Part shown: positions 9,736-18,942 of the stretch, one piece after another
How the letters are laid out: every line of letters starts with the position of its first letter
Numbering within the stretch: position 1 is the stretch's first letter
DNA from: Rhodococcus sp. Leaf247
Lineage (GTDB): Bacteria; Actinomycetota; Actinomycetes; Mycobacteriales; Mycobacteriaceae
Length of the DNA stretch: 64,000 nucleotides
NCBI RefSeq assembly: GCF_001426185.1
Contig: NZ_LMRP01000001.1
Coordinates: forward strand, 1,280,765-1,344,764
Direction: 5' to 3'
The notes under the pieces: generated by a model
What the model was told of the DNA's origin: nothing
What the model saw: only the letters and a program-made list of their open reading frames with translations
Database searches by the model: none
Made by a program: the position numbers and the translations under genes

Positions 9736-11211
9736 ATGGCTGCAGTGACAGTCGACTACGCCAATGAGTACCTCAACCTGATCGACGGCGAGTGGGTCGC
9801 AGGACGCGACGATCGATGGATCGACGTCGAGAGTCCCCGCGACCGTTCGACGATCGCCCGCGTACCGCGCGGAGGCGAGAAGGACATCACAGACGCCGTC
9901 AACGCCGCATCCCGCGCCTTCCCTGGCTGGCGTGACATCTCACCGCGAGCACGCGGCCGCCTGCTCCAGCAGATCGCCGATGCCATCGAGCCTCACGTCG
10001 AGCGCATCGCCCGGATCATCTCCGCCGAGAACGGCAACGCGCTGCGCACGCAGTCGCGCGGCGAGGTCAACTTCGCGATAGACGTCTTCCGTTATTTCGG
10101 GTCGGTTGCAGGCGAGGTCAAGGGCGAGACCTTGCCGCTGAACTCGCACGTCCTGGACTACTCACGCCGCGAACCGATCGGTGTCGTCGGCGCCATCACG
10201 CCCTGGAACGCTCCGGTGCAGCTGGCCGCCATGAAGATGGCGTCTGCGTTGGCTGCGGGTAACACCCTGGTCCTCAAAGCGGCCGAGGATGCGCCGCTGG
10301 CGGTACTCGAGATCGCAGCGATCGCCAACGAGCACCTTCCGCGAGGCGTCCTCAACGTCGTCGTCGGCTACGGCACCGAGGCCGGGGAAGCGCTTATCAC
10401 CAACCCCGACGTCGGCAAACTGTCCTTCACCGGTTCCACTGCGGTCGGTTCGCGCATCATGCAGGCCGCCTCGGAACGTATCGTGCCGGTCTCGCTGGAA
10501 CTCGGCGGGAAAAACCCGCAGATCGTCTACCCGGACGCGGACGAGGACTGGGTGGCGCAAGGAACCGTCACCGGTATGCGATTCGTCCGTCAGGGCCAGT
10601 CCTGCACTGCCGGGTCTCGAGTCTTCGTACACCGCTCGATCGTGGACTCGTTCGTCGACAAGGTGACGGCGAATCTGTCGACTCTGACCGTCGGCGACCC
10701 CCTCGACGAGGCGTCGGACATCGGTGCCATCGTCAACAAGAAGCAGTTCGATCGCGTCTGCGGATACATCGACGAGGGGCTCAACGGTAACGGCAGCAGC
10801 GCCGCGGTCGGTGGGCTCCCGCCCACGGCCGGCCCGCTGGCCGGCGGCTACTACATCGAGCCGACCGTCATCCTCGGTGTCGAGAACAGCTGGCGCGTCG
10901 CGCAGGAGGAGATCTTCGGACCCGTCATGTGCGTGATCCCCTGGGATGACGAAGACGAGGTCATCCGCATGGCCAACGACACCCACTACGGACTGTCCGC
11001 GTTCATCTGGACCCACGACATCGGTCGTGCGTTGCGGGCCGCGCATTCCATCGAGGCCGGCTGGATCCAGGTCAACCAGGGCGGCGGACAGGTACTCGGA
11101 CAATCTTATGGCGGAGTCAAGAGCAGTGGCATCGGACGCGAGTTCTCGCTCGAAGGAATGATCGAGAGCTTCACGCAGCGCAAGCACGTCTCCATCGACA
11201 CCTCTCGCTGA
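9736..11211 (+). CDS. Aldehyde dehydrogenase (NAD(P)+)
   Basis: 491-aa enzyme of the ALDH superfamily. Signatures are TPWNAPVQLAAMKMASALAAG (cofactor entry), FTGSTAVGSRIM, glutamate E255 in LELGGKNP, and nucleophile C290 in GQSCTAGSR. The C-terminal QSYGGVKSSGIGRE is typical of betaine/semialdehyde dehydrogenases. It probably oxidises the semialdehyde made by the preceding dehydrogenase to an acid. It is not the CoA-acylating MmsA type on visible motifs, but this is not certain. Start ATG 9736 has AAAGGA upstream. A terminator-like hairpin follows at 11224. Confidence 0.93.
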   Translation: MAAVTVDYANEYLNLIDGEWVAGRDDRWIDVESPRDRSTIARVPRGGEKDITDAVNAASRAFPGWRDISPRARGRLLQQIADAIEPHVERIARIISAENGNALRTQSRGEVNFAIDVFRYFGSVAGEVKGETLPLNSHVLDYSRREPIGVVGAITPWNAPVQLAAMKMASALAAGNTLVLKAAEDAPLAVLEIAAIANEHLPRGVLNVVVGYGTEAGEALITNPDVGKLSFTGSTAVGSRIMQAASERIVPVSLELGGKNPQIVYPDADEDWVAQGTVTGMRFVRQGQSCTAGSRVFVHRSIVDSFVDKVTANLSTLTVGDPLDEASDIGAIVNKKQFDRVCGYIDEGLNGNGSSAAVGGLPPTAGPLAGGYYIEPTVILGVENSWRVAQEEIFGPVMCVIPWDDEDEVIRMANDTHYGLSAFIWTHDIGRALRAAHSIEAGWIQVNQGGGQVLGQSYGGVKSSGIGREFSLEGMIESFTQRKHVSIDTSR

Positions 11212-11223
11212 CCACGGCGCTGC

Positions 11224-11256
11224 ACGGGGACGAGCACGACACGCGCTCGTCCCCGT
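11224..11256 (+). terminator. Terminator-like hairpin after aldehyde dehydrogenase
   Basis: 12-bp stem ACGGGGACGAGC / GCTCGTCCCCGT with a 9-nt loop, ending the dehydrogenase pair before the enoyl-CoA hydratase gene. No strong U-tract. Confidence 0.55.
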
Positions 11257-11348
11257 TCGGCGTTCCCCCACAGGCACACCAGTTGCACCGTGATGACGCT
11301 CCCCGATCCGGAGCACCCGACTCATCGACCCGAGGAAGCAGCAAGGCC

Positions 11349-12230
11349 ATGACCACCAGTACAGAACAGCTCACCGCCACCCGTCGTACGAGCGAGCTGA
11401 TCGACCTCATGACCGCCGAGCCGCCGGCAGACGCTGTCATCGACCGCATCGGGGTCCAGCGGTGCGGACCGGTCGCGATCGTCACCCTCAGTCACCCATC
11501 CGCGCTCAACGCCCTCGCACTCGAGAGCTGGCAGCGTCTCCGGAGCACCTTCGAACAACTCGCCCACGACAGCGAACTTCGAGCGGTGATCGTCCGAGGC
11601 TCCGGCGCAAGGGCTTTCGCCGCCGGTGCCGACATCAAACAGTTCCCCGATACCCGCATGACCTCGCGCGACGCCATGCACTACAACGAGTTCGTATCCG
11701 GAACCCTGCGCGCCGTCACCGCACTCCCCGTTCCCGTCATCGCAGCTGTTCGCGGCCTCGCAGTCGGCGGCGGGTGTGAACTCGCCACGGCATGCGACAT
11801 CCGCTTGGTGGCCGACGACGCGCGGATCGGAATCCCGGTCGGCAAGCTCGGTGTCATCCTCGGTTACACCGAATCTCGGGCCGCATCTGCCGTCATCGGG
11901 CCCGCAGCGCTGAAGTACCTGCTCTTCAGTGGCGAGCTGCTCGACGCAGCGGACGCCGAACGCATCGGATTCGCCCAGAAGGTCGTCGCACCGGACGACC
12001 TCGCGGCGGAGACGGTCGCTCTGGTCACCTCTATCTGCAATCAATCCGCCGTGACGATTCGCGCAGCCAAAGTGATCGCCGACATGCACGGCAGAGCGCT
12101 CACCGCAGAGGACACCGAGCTCATTCATCGACTCACTGTCGAAGCGTACGAAGGCGACGACCTCAAAGAAGGCGTCGCCGCATTCACCCAAGGTCGCCGC
12201 CCTGTCTTCGGCGACGGAGAAGGAGTCTGA
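11349..12230 (+). CDS. Enoyl-CoA hydratase/isomerase family protein
   Basis: 293-aa crotonase-fold protein. The oxyanion-hole segments are RAFAAGADIKQF and ALPVPVIAAVRGLAVGGGCEL, and the family loop IGIPVGKLGVIL follows. It carries an N-terminal extension of about 40 residues before the hydratase core. Crotonases hydrate or isomerise acyl-CoA thioesters. One base separates its stop from the CoA-transferase ATG, so the two are co-translated and likely act in sequence: CoA activation, then hydration. Residues at the usual acid/base positions are not clearly the two-glutamate hydratase set, so a different crotonase reaction is possible. Start ATG 11349 follows GAGGAAGCAGCAAGGCC. Confidence 0.88.
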   Translation: MTTSTEQLTATRRTSELIDLMTAEPPADAVIDRIGVQRCGPVAIVTLSHPSALNALALESWQRLRSTFEQLAHDSELRAVIVRGSGARAFAAGADIKQFPDTRMTSRDAMHYNEFVSGTLRAVTALPVPVIAAVRGLAVGGGCELATACDIRLVADDARIGIPVGKLGVILGYTESRAASAVIGPAALKYLLFSGELLDAADAERIGFAQKVVAPDDLAAETVALVTSICNQSAVTIRAAKVIADMHGRALTAEDTELIHRLTVEAYEGDDLKEGVAAFTQGRRPVFGDGEGV

Positions 12231-12231
12231 C

Positions 12232-13431
12232 ATGGCCGCACTGGACGGCATCCGAGTAGTCGACCTGACGAGATACCTCTCCGGACCCACCCTGACGATG
12301 CAACTTGCCGATCTCGGCGCCGATGTCATCAAGATCGAATCGCTCCCCATCGGCGATCCGGCGCGGGAGTCGGGCCCGTTCCAGGACGACGAGAGCGTCT
12401 ATTACATGTCGATCAATCGCAATAAACGCAGCGTGGCCCTGGACCTGCGCACCGACGAGGGCATGCAGGCGTGCCTCGACCTCATCCGCTCAGCCGATGT
12501 GTTCGTGCAGAACTTCAAGCCCGGGACCGCAGACGCGATGGGACTCGGTCCTGCGACACTGCACCAGACGAACCCACGTCTGATCTACGTCTCGCTCAGT
12601 GGGTTCGGTCAGCGAGGCCCCGGAGCGTCCCTTCCGGGTTTCGACCAGACCGCACAGGCGATGTCTGGCCTCATGAGTATCACCGGTACCCCCGAGACCG
12701 GCCCACTACGCGTGGGTATAGCCGTCGCCGATTCCGCCACAGGAGTTTTCGGGGCTGTGGGGGTGCTGGCGGCGCTGTTCGAGCGTGAACGCACCGGTGT
12801 GGGATCCGTCGTCGAGGGATCGCTCATGCAGACGATGCTGACCATGTTGTCCTACCAGGCGCAGAAGTATCTCAGCACCGGGATCGTGCCCGGCCAGGAC
12901 GGTAACGACCACCCGATCATGTTCCCGCAGGGAACATTCAAGACCGGCGACGGTGCGATGACCCTCGCGTGCGGAAACGAGAAGATGTGGCATCGGCTGT
13001 GTGACGTCCTCGACCTGGAGGAGTTGAAGCGAGACGAGCGGTTCGCCGACAACGCCGCGCGGATGGCGCACCGCGTCGAGTTGCGACAGCTCATCGAAGA
13101 AGTGCTTGCCCGTCGTGACACCGAGCAATGGCTCCGAACCGTCGGCGCGTCAGGCGTTCCGTGCGGACCCGTGCTGACCGTCGATCAAGCTCTCGAACAC
13201 CCCGTGACAGCGGGGCTCGACATGATTGCCACAGTCGAGCACACCACGATCGGGCCGATGAAGGTGCTCGGCCAGGCCGTGACGGTGACCGGAAGCGAGA
13301 AAGGGTGGTTGCGCTACCCCGCACCCCTGTTGGGCGAGCACACCTGTGAGGTTCTCTCCGAGATCGGGTACGACAAGGCGCGACTGTCGGGGCTACTCGA
13401 TACGAACAAGATCGTGCAGTGGACTGACTGA
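12232..13431 (+). CDS. Class III CoA-transferase (CaiB/BaiF family)
   Basis: 399-aa enzyme with the family signatures GIRVVDLTRYLSGP at the N-terminus, LADLGADVIKIE, NRNKRSVALDLR, and VFVQNFKPG...LGPATLHQTNPRLIYVS. Class III transferases move CoA between carboxylic acids, using a catalytic aspartate. In context it probably activates the acid fed to the adjacent hydratase. The upstream nitrile hydratase/amidase cluster could supply such acids (inference). Complete length for the family. A strong terminator follows. Confidence 0.93.
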   Translation: MAALDGIRVVDLTRYLSGPTLTMQLADLGADVIKIESLPIGDPARESGPFQDDESVYYMSINRNKRSVALDLRTDEGMQACLDLIRSADVFVQNFKPGTADAMGLGPATLHQTNPRLIYVSLSGFGQRGPGASLPGFDQTAQAMSGLMSITGTPETGPLRVGIAVADSATGVFGAVGVLAALFERERTGVGSVVEGSLMQTMLTMLSYQAQKYLSTGIVPGQDGNDHPIMFPQGTFKTGDGAMTLACGNEKMWHRLCDVLDLEELKRDERFADNAARMAHRVELRQLIEEVLARRDTEQWLRTVGASGVPCGPVLTVDQALEHPVTAGLDMIATVEHTTIGPMKVLGQAVTVTGSEKGWLRYPAPLLGEHTCEVLSEIGYDKARLSGLLDTNKIVQWTD

Positions 13432-13447
13432 CTCGCTCGACCTCGAC

Positions 13448-13480
13448 GGGCCCCGGCACCTCCAGGTGCCGGGGCCCTTT
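13448..13480 (+). terminator. Rho-independent terminator after the CoA-transferase gene
   Basis: 14-bp perfect stem GGGCCCCGGCACCT / AGGTGCCGGGGCCC followed by TTT. It ends the 11349-13431 operon. Confidence 0.8.
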
Positions 13481-13521
13481 GTCACCGTCGAACGCGGGCA
13501 CGAGGACCCGCGCACCGACTG

Positions 13522-13555
13522 CGCCGGACCCGGCACGGTAGTGCCGGGTCCGGCG
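13522..13555 (-). terminator. Hairpin downstream of the NCS1 permease gene
   Basis: 15-bp perfect stem CGCCGGACCCGGCAC / GTGCCGGGTCCGGCG with a 4-nt loop, 18 bp beyond the permease stop on the minus strand. No U-tract. Confidence 0.6.
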
Positions 13556-13572
13556 GGGAGACGAGTGTCAGG

Positions 13573-15009
13573 TCATGCGGATTCGGCGGCCGGTTCGGGA
13601 GCCGGGGAGCTGCGCTCGTAGAACCGCCCCTTGGTCAGAGCTGTCAGCGGGATGTGTACCAACGGACCGACAATCATCGCAGCGAACGAAGCATAGTACG
13701 ACGGGTACAGCTCGAAGATCCCGGCTGCCCCCACCAGCAGACCCGCGACCATCGAGATGATGCCGCACGGATTCCAGTCCACAAGGAAACCGTCTCGGTA
13801 CTCGATGTTCCCACTCGGAGCCAGCTTCAACAGTTTGCGGCAGACGAAGTAGTCCGCGAGAACGATGAAGATCCACGTATTGGTCATGATGCCGGTGACC
13901 GCCAGTGCCTTGTCCAGATATTGCAGCACGTTGAGGGGGTAACACGCGATTCCCGCGATGATCAGGCCCACCATCCACCATTGCCGGCCTACTTTTCGTG
14001 GTGACACTGCGTCGTTAGCGTTCGCCAGAGCAAGGGAACCTGAGTACAGGTTCATCACGTTGATTCGGACTTGGGTGATGATGGCGAACACGACACCGAG
14101 CAGCCCCATCACGACCGCGAAGTACAAGCCTGGGTCGATGGAATCGAGCACGGCGGTCGGGCGCCCTTCATCGGTGAACACCCTCACCATCGTCTCGGTG
14201 AAGAGCACGCCGATCAGAAGGATCGGCACGATGGCAATCAGTTCGACGAACATGACGCCTGCGGTTCCCGCGTACGAGACCTTCCGCTTGACGAAGCGGC
14301 CGTAATCGGTCGCGATCAGAGCCTGAAACACCACCTGGCCGTTGACGAGACTGAAGGCTTGCCACATAGCAGTCCCGGATGTGCTGTCGGACTGCTTCCA
14401 TTCACCGGGCCCCACAAGTTCGTAGCCGTTGGCTAGCATGTAGATCCCGATGGCGAACAGCACCAGAAATATCGGGGCACCGAAACGCTGGAGGACATTC
14501 ATCGAATGCATGCCCCGCCAGGCGAAGTACAGTGTCACAAGCGCGACGGCTGCGAACACCACCGTGGCCCAGAAAGAATCGATGGCAATTCCGGCGTACT
14601 CGCTGATCGCATGCGAAACGATGCTGCCTTCGAAGATGAAATAGAACACGAAATTCACACCGTAGATGAGGGAGGCAATTGCTGAGCCCTTGACGCCGAA
14701 ACCGAGACCGCGCGTCAGCAACGGTAGTGAGAGTCCTTCCTGGCTCGCCATCCGCATCACCACTGATCCCACCAGTGTCGCCCCGATGACGAGGTACGAA
14801 ATCGGGAGCAGAAGGCCGGGCCACCCGACCAGACTTCCGATCTGACCTCCGAGGATGAACCAGAACATGGCTGTGATGTTGCCTGTCAGGACAAGAAGGA
14901 TCGCCGGCCGACGCCAGCGTTGACTGTCCGGTACGCGCGTAGTGGCAAAACTTTCGATCTGGTCGTCGAGACTCGTCGACGGACCTGCGAAATAGTCCTT
15001 GAAGGGCAT
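13573..15009 (-). CDS. NCS1-family nucleobase/hydantoin-type permease
   Basis: 478-aa integral membrane protein with about 12 hydrophobic segments. The N-terminal TTRVPDSQRWRRPAILL region, then LTGNITAMFWFILGGQIGSLVGWPG and the long alternating helices, match NCS1 transporters (cytosine, uracil, allantoin, hydantoin permeases). It is the last intact gene of the nitrile operon, so it may import the nitrile, amide or a related N-compound (inference). Start ATG 15009 is preceded by GGGAAAGCC. The frame remains open upstream into the nhlF remnant without a stop, so a read-through fusion is formally possible. Confidence 0.85.
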   Translation of the reverse strand: MPFKDYFAGPSTSLDDQIESFATTRVPDSQRWRRPAILLVLTGNITAMFWFILGGQIGSLVGWPGLLLPISYLVIGATLVGSVVMRMASQEGLSLPLLTRGLGFGVKGSAIASLIYGVNFVFYFIFEGSIVSHAISEYAGIAIDSFWATVVFAAVALVTLYFAWRGMHSMNVLQRFGAPIFLVLFAIGIYMLANGYELVGPGEWKQSDSTSGTAMWQAFSLVNGQVVFQALIATDYGRFVKRKVSYAGTAGVMFVELIAIVPILLIGVLFTETMVRVFTDEGRPTAVLDSIDPGLYFAVVMGLLGVVFAIITQVRINVMNLYSGSLALANANDAVSPRKVGRQWWMVGLIIAGIACYPLNVLQYLDKALAVTGIMTNTWIFIVLADYFVCRKLLKLAPSGNIEYRDGFLVDWNPCGIISMVAGLLVGAAGIFELYPSYYASFAAMIVGPLVHIPLTALTKGRFYERSSPAPEPAAESA

Positions 15010-15114
15010 GGCTTTCCCGTTCGGGTGAGATGTTTCAGGCGACGCCACGATCAGGTGGCAGGAGGGAGTGGTGCTACGAACAATGGGGCAGTTCAAGACT
15101 GGCGACTCGACCAT

Positions 15115-15670
15115 GTGCCGGTATCGAACCGTCCAGAGCAGTCTTGCAATCAGCCACCATAGGGCGAAGAAGCCCGCGATGCAGTAGCCCAGAAGTTCGA
15201 AGTGTGCACTGATGTCGCCGTACGACGTCAGTCCTCGATCGACCACGTTGTCCGAATCGACGTGGCTCGAGACAAATGCTGCGAGGTACACCGATGCGAC
15301 CAGAATGCCGACAAGCACGGTGCCGGCGGTGGTCGCCACATTGAAGAACAGTCTGCGCCCGGGTTCGTCAGCCGCCCAGGAGTAGGCGCGCGACATCGCC
15401 AGGCTGTCGACGGTGTCCATCATGGTCATGCCGGCAGCGAAGAGAATGGGCAACAACAGGACGGTCAGCAAGGAGATCTCGCCGGCTGCGGCTGCAGTTG
15501 CGGACAGGGTGAGCAACGTGATTTCGCTCGCGGTCTCGAGTCCCAGCCCGAACAAGAACGTAAAGTGACCAGCCGATCGGGTGCAGTACGACGACAGCTC
15601 CGAGCACACCAGCCAGACGCAGCCGTTCCGACGAGGCCGCCACGGGGTGAACGAAACCTGTGTGGATCAC
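15115..15670 (-). pseudogene. nhlF: nhlF-like cobalt/nickel transporter (NiCoT), internally deleted and frameshifted
   Basis: A GTG at 15670 with AGGAGCGGCAC upstream starts a normal NiCoT N-terminus (ERLRLAGVLGAVVVLHPIGW), but the next segment in the DNA is already the C-terminal half in another frame (FLFGLGLETASEITLLTLSA, then AAGMTMMDTVDSLAMSRAYS). About 150-180 residues are missing, including the histidine-rich HX4DH segment that binds metal in this family, and the join is out of frame. The remnant runs on in frame towards the NCS1 permease. NhlF normally feeds cobalt to cobalt-type nitrile hydratase, whose genes are intact just upstream. The gene should be non-functional. Confidence 0.8.
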
Positions 15671-15786
15671 GTGCCGCTCCTGTGTCGGGTGTCTGAAAGA
15701 TGTGCGTCGAGGGCGGCCGTAGTTGGAGGTGATTGCCCGTGCCGGACGCGCGAGGCGCCCGGCACGGAATTACTTGTTGTGCGCTG

Positions 15787-16176
15787 TCAGTGAGCGTGAT
15801 CGACAGCAGCAGGGCCGTCGTGCGCGTGCTGATGTGTCGCATCGCGCGGCGTAGCCAGGATCTCCGCCGTTCGTCGATCCAGATCGCTCGGGTCGACGCC
15901 GTCGAACTCGGTCACCAGCGCTAGCAGAGCTTCGACCCAGCGCTCGTAGTACTGCTCGGGTGCGTCGGTTGCTTCGGACTCGGCGATCGCCGACACGAGG
16001 CGATGCTGGAAATCTGTCCACGGGAACCCGCGCGACTCGAAGTAGGCGACCGCGAGAGCGAAACTACGGAGCTCCCAGGGCAATCGGAACGGTTCGTCAC
16101 CGTCGGGGGCCGGCCGCGCACTTCGCTCGCGGATGTCGGCGAGTTCATCGCTGCTGAGCTGGAAGCACTCGGTCAC
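15787..16176 (-). CDS. Nitrile hydratase accessory/activator protein (NhlE/P14K type)
   Basis: 129-aa protein whose middle ([24 protein letters not shown], then [13 protein letters not shown]) resembles the N-terminal part of nitrile hydratase beta subunits, as in the small activator proteins of Co-type enzymes. These form a complex with alpha and insert cobalt by subunit swapping (family knowledge). The C-terminus is histidine-rich (HQHAHDG, DHAH), suggesting metal handling. The start overlaps the alpha stop by 4 bp (ATGA), so translation is coupled. Confidence 0.88.
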   Translation of the reverse strand: MTECFQLSSDELADIRERSARPAPDGDEPFRLPWELRSFALAVAYFESRGFPWTDFQHRLVSAIAESEATDAPEQYYERWVEALLALVTEFDGVDPSDLDRRTAEILATPRDATHQHAHDGPAAVDHAH

Positions 16177-16820
16177 GACGAGGCCACTTCCACGACATCG
16201 GCGATGGTGCCCACACCGATGATGGAGTCTCGTGTGACGACCGACTCGAGTTGTTCGGGTGTCCAGCCGTCGGTTCCGTGAGGTCGCTGAGGCAGCACCC
16301 AGTAGCGCATCTCAGCGCTCGAATCCCACACGACGATCTCCTTGTCGCCGACGTCGGTACCGAATTCGGCCAGTACCGACCGAGGATCGCGCACCACTCG
16401 CGCCCGGTAAGGCATGGCCTTATACCAGTTCGGAGGCAGCCCGAGGACCGGCCACGGGTAGCACGAGCACAGAGTGCAGACGATCACGTTGTGGGTCGAG
16501 TCCGTGTTTTCCACGGCGATCATGGCTTCGCCTTGCAGACCACTGACGCCCATCTCGGCGCAGGCCGCTGTTGCGTCCGCCAAGAGACGCTCCTTGAAGC
16601 TCGGGTCGGTCCAAGCGCGTGCGACCACCTTGGCGCCGATCTGTGGGCCCACTTCGTGTTCGTAGATGTTGGTGATGCGGTCGACTGCGTCGGTGGAGAC
16701 GACACCGCGTTCGATGAGGATCGATTCCATGGCCTTCACGCGCGCGGTCATGTACTCGTCGAATTCCGCGGTGTCCAGCGGAACGATGGGGCCACTGAAA
16801 GCGTGGGTGTACTCGGTCAT
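16173..16820 (-). CDS. nthA: Nitrile hydratase alpha subunit, cobalt type
   Basis: 215-aa catalytic subunit hydrating nitriles to amides. The metal-claw motif is C115-T-L-C118-S-C120; threonine at the second position is the signature of cobalt enzymes (iron enzymes have serine). The middle and last cysteines are normally oxidised to sulfinate and sulfenate after metal insertion. The surrounding [20 protein letters not shown] and [13 protein letters not shown] are fully conserved family stretches. Gene order beta-alpha-accessory is that of Co-type clusters. ATG 16820 overlaps the beta stop by 4 bp. Confidence 0.97.
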   Translation of the reverse strand: MTEYTHAFSGPIVPLDTAEFDEYMTARVKAMESILIERGVVSTDAVDRITNIYEHEVGPQIGAKVVARAWTDPSFKERLLADATAACAEMGVSGLQGEAMIAVENTDSTHNVIVCTLCSCYPWPVLGLPPNWYKAMPYRARVVRDPRSVLAEFGTDVGDKEIVVWDSSAEMRYWVLPQRPHGTDGWTPEQLESVVTRDSIIGVGTIADVVEVASS

Positions 16821-17515
16821 TTCAGTCCTTCGGAAGTAGCGTGGGACAGGTAGGGCTCCCACAGGTCGATGGTGTTCCAAGTGTGGGCGTCGCCGATGCC
16901 GTCGCCGAACAGGTCGCTGGCGCGGAACCGGACGCTGTACACGTGGTGGGGTTCTTCGCCGCGGCCGTCCGCGTTCGAGTCCGGGAAGACGTGCCCGCCG
17001 TGATGGAGAACGATCTCCCCGACCTTGCCCTGGACGTAGCCGGCCTTGCGGGTGTGATGGAAGGGAACCGTCGAGGAGACGAGCACCCGGTCGCCCACCG
17101 AGAACACTGGTTCCGTGTCCACGTCGCGATGCGTCGGGGCGCCCGCATAGGCGAGTTCACCGATCAGATCGGCGAGCTCGTGGTTCGTGTTCGGGGGAAG
17201 AGGCTTGTCACGGTCCGCGAGATACTCTTGGGTCCGCCGATCCATCTCTGCCACGAAGGTGTCATCGCTGCGAGCGATGTGGTGCTCGAACGAATGGAAC
17301 CAGTGTGCGTAGTAGGGGGTCAGAAGGTAGTCTGCGGGACTCATCCGTTCGATCTCGGCGCGGAACTCGTCCAGGTTGAAGAATCCAGCCACGGCGCCCT
17401 GGGTGAAGAACGAGAAGACAGCCTTCTCCCATTCCGCGTGCCAGATCTTTTCGTCGGCGTCGACCACGATCGGGCCGTAGCCGTCGGATCCCCCGACGTC
17501 GTGTATTCCCTTCAT
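16817..17515 (-). CDS. nthB: Nitrile hydratase beta subunit
   Basis: 232-aa partner of the alpha subunit. It begins [19 protein letters not shown], the standard beta N-terminus. The central helical section ([26 protein letters not shown]) is followed by the SH3-like C-terminal barrel ([40 protein letters not shown]). Full length. Its ATG overlaps the amidase stop (ATGA), and its own stop overlaps the alpha start, so amidase, beta, alpha and accessory protein are one translationally coupled operon. Confidence 0.97.
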   Translation of the reverse strand: MKGIHDVGGSDGYGPIVVDADEKIWHAEWEKAVFSFFTQGAVAGFFNLDEFRAEIERMSPADYLLTPYYAHWFHSFEHHIARSDDTFVAEMDRRTQEYLADRDKPLPPNTNHELADLIGELAYAGAPTHRDVDTEPVFSVGDRVLVSSTVPFHHTRKAGYVQGKVGEIVLHHGGHVFPDSNADGRGEEPHHVYSVRFRASDLFGDGIGDAHTWNTIDLWEPYLSHATSEGLK

Positions 17516-18942
17516 TGTGCGACTCCTTCGAAGCGCGAATTCGCCACCGGCTGCGGATGCGACCGATGGAATGCTGTTACCTGTTGGAACGCATGGGCGG
17601 CCTGCAGCATCAGTTGCTCCTCGAACTGCCTGGCCACGAATTGGAATCCGAGCGGTGTGCCACGGTCGGTGAAGCCGCCCGGCAACGTGATGGTGGGCAC
17701 CCCGGCCATGTCGAACGGCGCTGTGGGAGTGAGGAGGGCGGCCAGTAGGTCCGCATTGGAGCCCAAAGTCTCCAGGATCTCCACGGTGGGGGATGCGAAT
17801 CCCACTGCGGGCATGAGCAGCAGGTCAATACTGTCGAAGACGCGACGCAGACGGCCGGCGAATGCGCGCCGGTTCGTCTGCAGTCGAACGAGTTCGACCG
17901 CGTTCATGGATCTTCCTGCATCGAGAGCATCGCGAAAGACCTGGCCGTATTCTTCTGCGCGGGAGGGATAGGTGTCCGCGTGCGCTGCCGCGGCCTCCGC
18001 CGCGCACAAAGCAGCAAAGTCCGCTGCAATCACAGGAAGGTCGGGCGTCTCGACTTCCACTACCTGCCACCCGAGGCCGCGTACCACGTCGAGCACGTTT
18101 CGCAGCATCTGTCGCGTGGTTTCGTCGAAGCTGGACAACAGGCTGCGGTCGAGGCCGATTCGGGGACGCGCGGTCCGTGCGAGGCCGCCGAGATAGTCCG
18201 GGACGGGTTCACTCGAGCTGGTGGGATCGTTGTGGTCCTGCCCGGCGATGACTCCGAGCATCGCCGCACAGTCTTTGGCGCTACGGCACATGGGGCCGAT
18301 GTGATCCATGCTGCCGGCCAGTTCCACGACGCCGTACCGACTCACACGGCCCCAGGTCGGCATCACGCCGGTCACGCCGTTCGCGCTCGACGGAAGTCGA
18401 ATCGAACCACCGGTGTCCGAGCCGAGGGAACCGAAGCAGAGACCGGCCGCGGTGGCGACTCCGGATCCGCTGGACGACACGCCGCTCCAGGTGTCCGGGT
18501 GCCACGGGTTGACGGGGGTCGGGAGATCCGGGTGATGATTGGTGTACGCACCTTCGGTCATTCGCAACTTGCCGGTGATGACGGCACCGGCGCGACGAAG
18601 TCGGGTAACGACCGTGGCGTCGAACGAGGAGAGATGGGCGGCGTGCAGCGTTCCACCCGACGCGGTCGGGGCATCGGTTGTGTAGCAGAGATCTTTCACG
18701 CCGATCGGCACTCCGTGCAGGGGCCCCCTGTCACGCCCGTGCGCCAGGTCGTCGTCAGCTGCATCGGCCGCCGAGAGGGCTGCGTCCGGCATGGGATGGA
18801 CGTAGCTGTTCAACGTTGGATCGAGAGTGTCCATTCGCGACAGGATCGCCTCGGTCACCTCCCTCGACGTGAGCTGGCGCGCCTTGATCAACTCCGACAC
18901 TTCGGTCAGTTCCAGGTACGCGATCTCGGTGTGGTCGATCAC
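17512..18942 (-). CDS. Amidase (amidase signature family)
   Basis: 476-aa enzyme hydrolysing the amide made by nitrile hydratase to the acid and ammonia. It has the Ser-cisSer-Lys triad pattern: lysine near K83 in PIGVKDL, cis-serine near S156 in the SGVSSSGSG segment, and nucleophile near S180 in SDTGGSIRLPSS. The GTG start at 18942 is chosen because GGAAGGAGAG lies just upstream and the product then begins IDHTEIAYLELTEVSELI, like family members; the frame is open to 19086 but the extra residues are not family-like. First gene of the nitrile operon. Confidence 0.93.
   Translation of the reverse strand: MIDHTEIAYLELTEVSELIKARQLTSREVTEAILSRMDTLDPTLNSYVHPMPDAALSAADAADDDLAHGRDRGPLHGVPIGVKDLCYTTDAPTASGGTLHAAHLSSFDATVVTRLRRAGAVITGKLRMTEGAYTNHHPDLPTPVNPWHPDTWSGVSSSGSGVATAAGLCFGSLGSDTGGSIRLPSSANGVTGVMPTWGRVSRYGVVELAGSMDHIGPMCRSAKDCAAMLGVIAGQDHNDPTSSSEPVPDYLGGLARTARPRIGLDRSLLSSFDETTRQMLRNVLDVVRGLGWQVVEVETPDLPVIAADFAALCAAEAAAAHADTYPSRAEEYGQVFRDALDAGRSMNAVELVRLQTNRRAFAGRLRRVFDSIDLLLMPAVGFASPTVEILETLGSNADLLAALLTPTAPFDMAGVPTITLPGGFTDRGTPLGFQFVARQFEEQLMLQAAHAFQQVTAFHRSHPQPVANSRFEGVAQ

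Noticed and set aside
11062-11069. TGGATCCA copy inside the aldehyde dehydrogenase gene
   Set aside because: It encodes the conserved GWIQ stretch of the enzyme and is far from any promoter, so it is not counted as an operator.
13573-15609. A single 678-codon open frame covering the NCS1 permease and the NhlF C-terminal half
   Set aside because: The two halves belong to unrelated families; the permease has its own start at 15009 and the upstream part is the remnant of a deleted nhlF.
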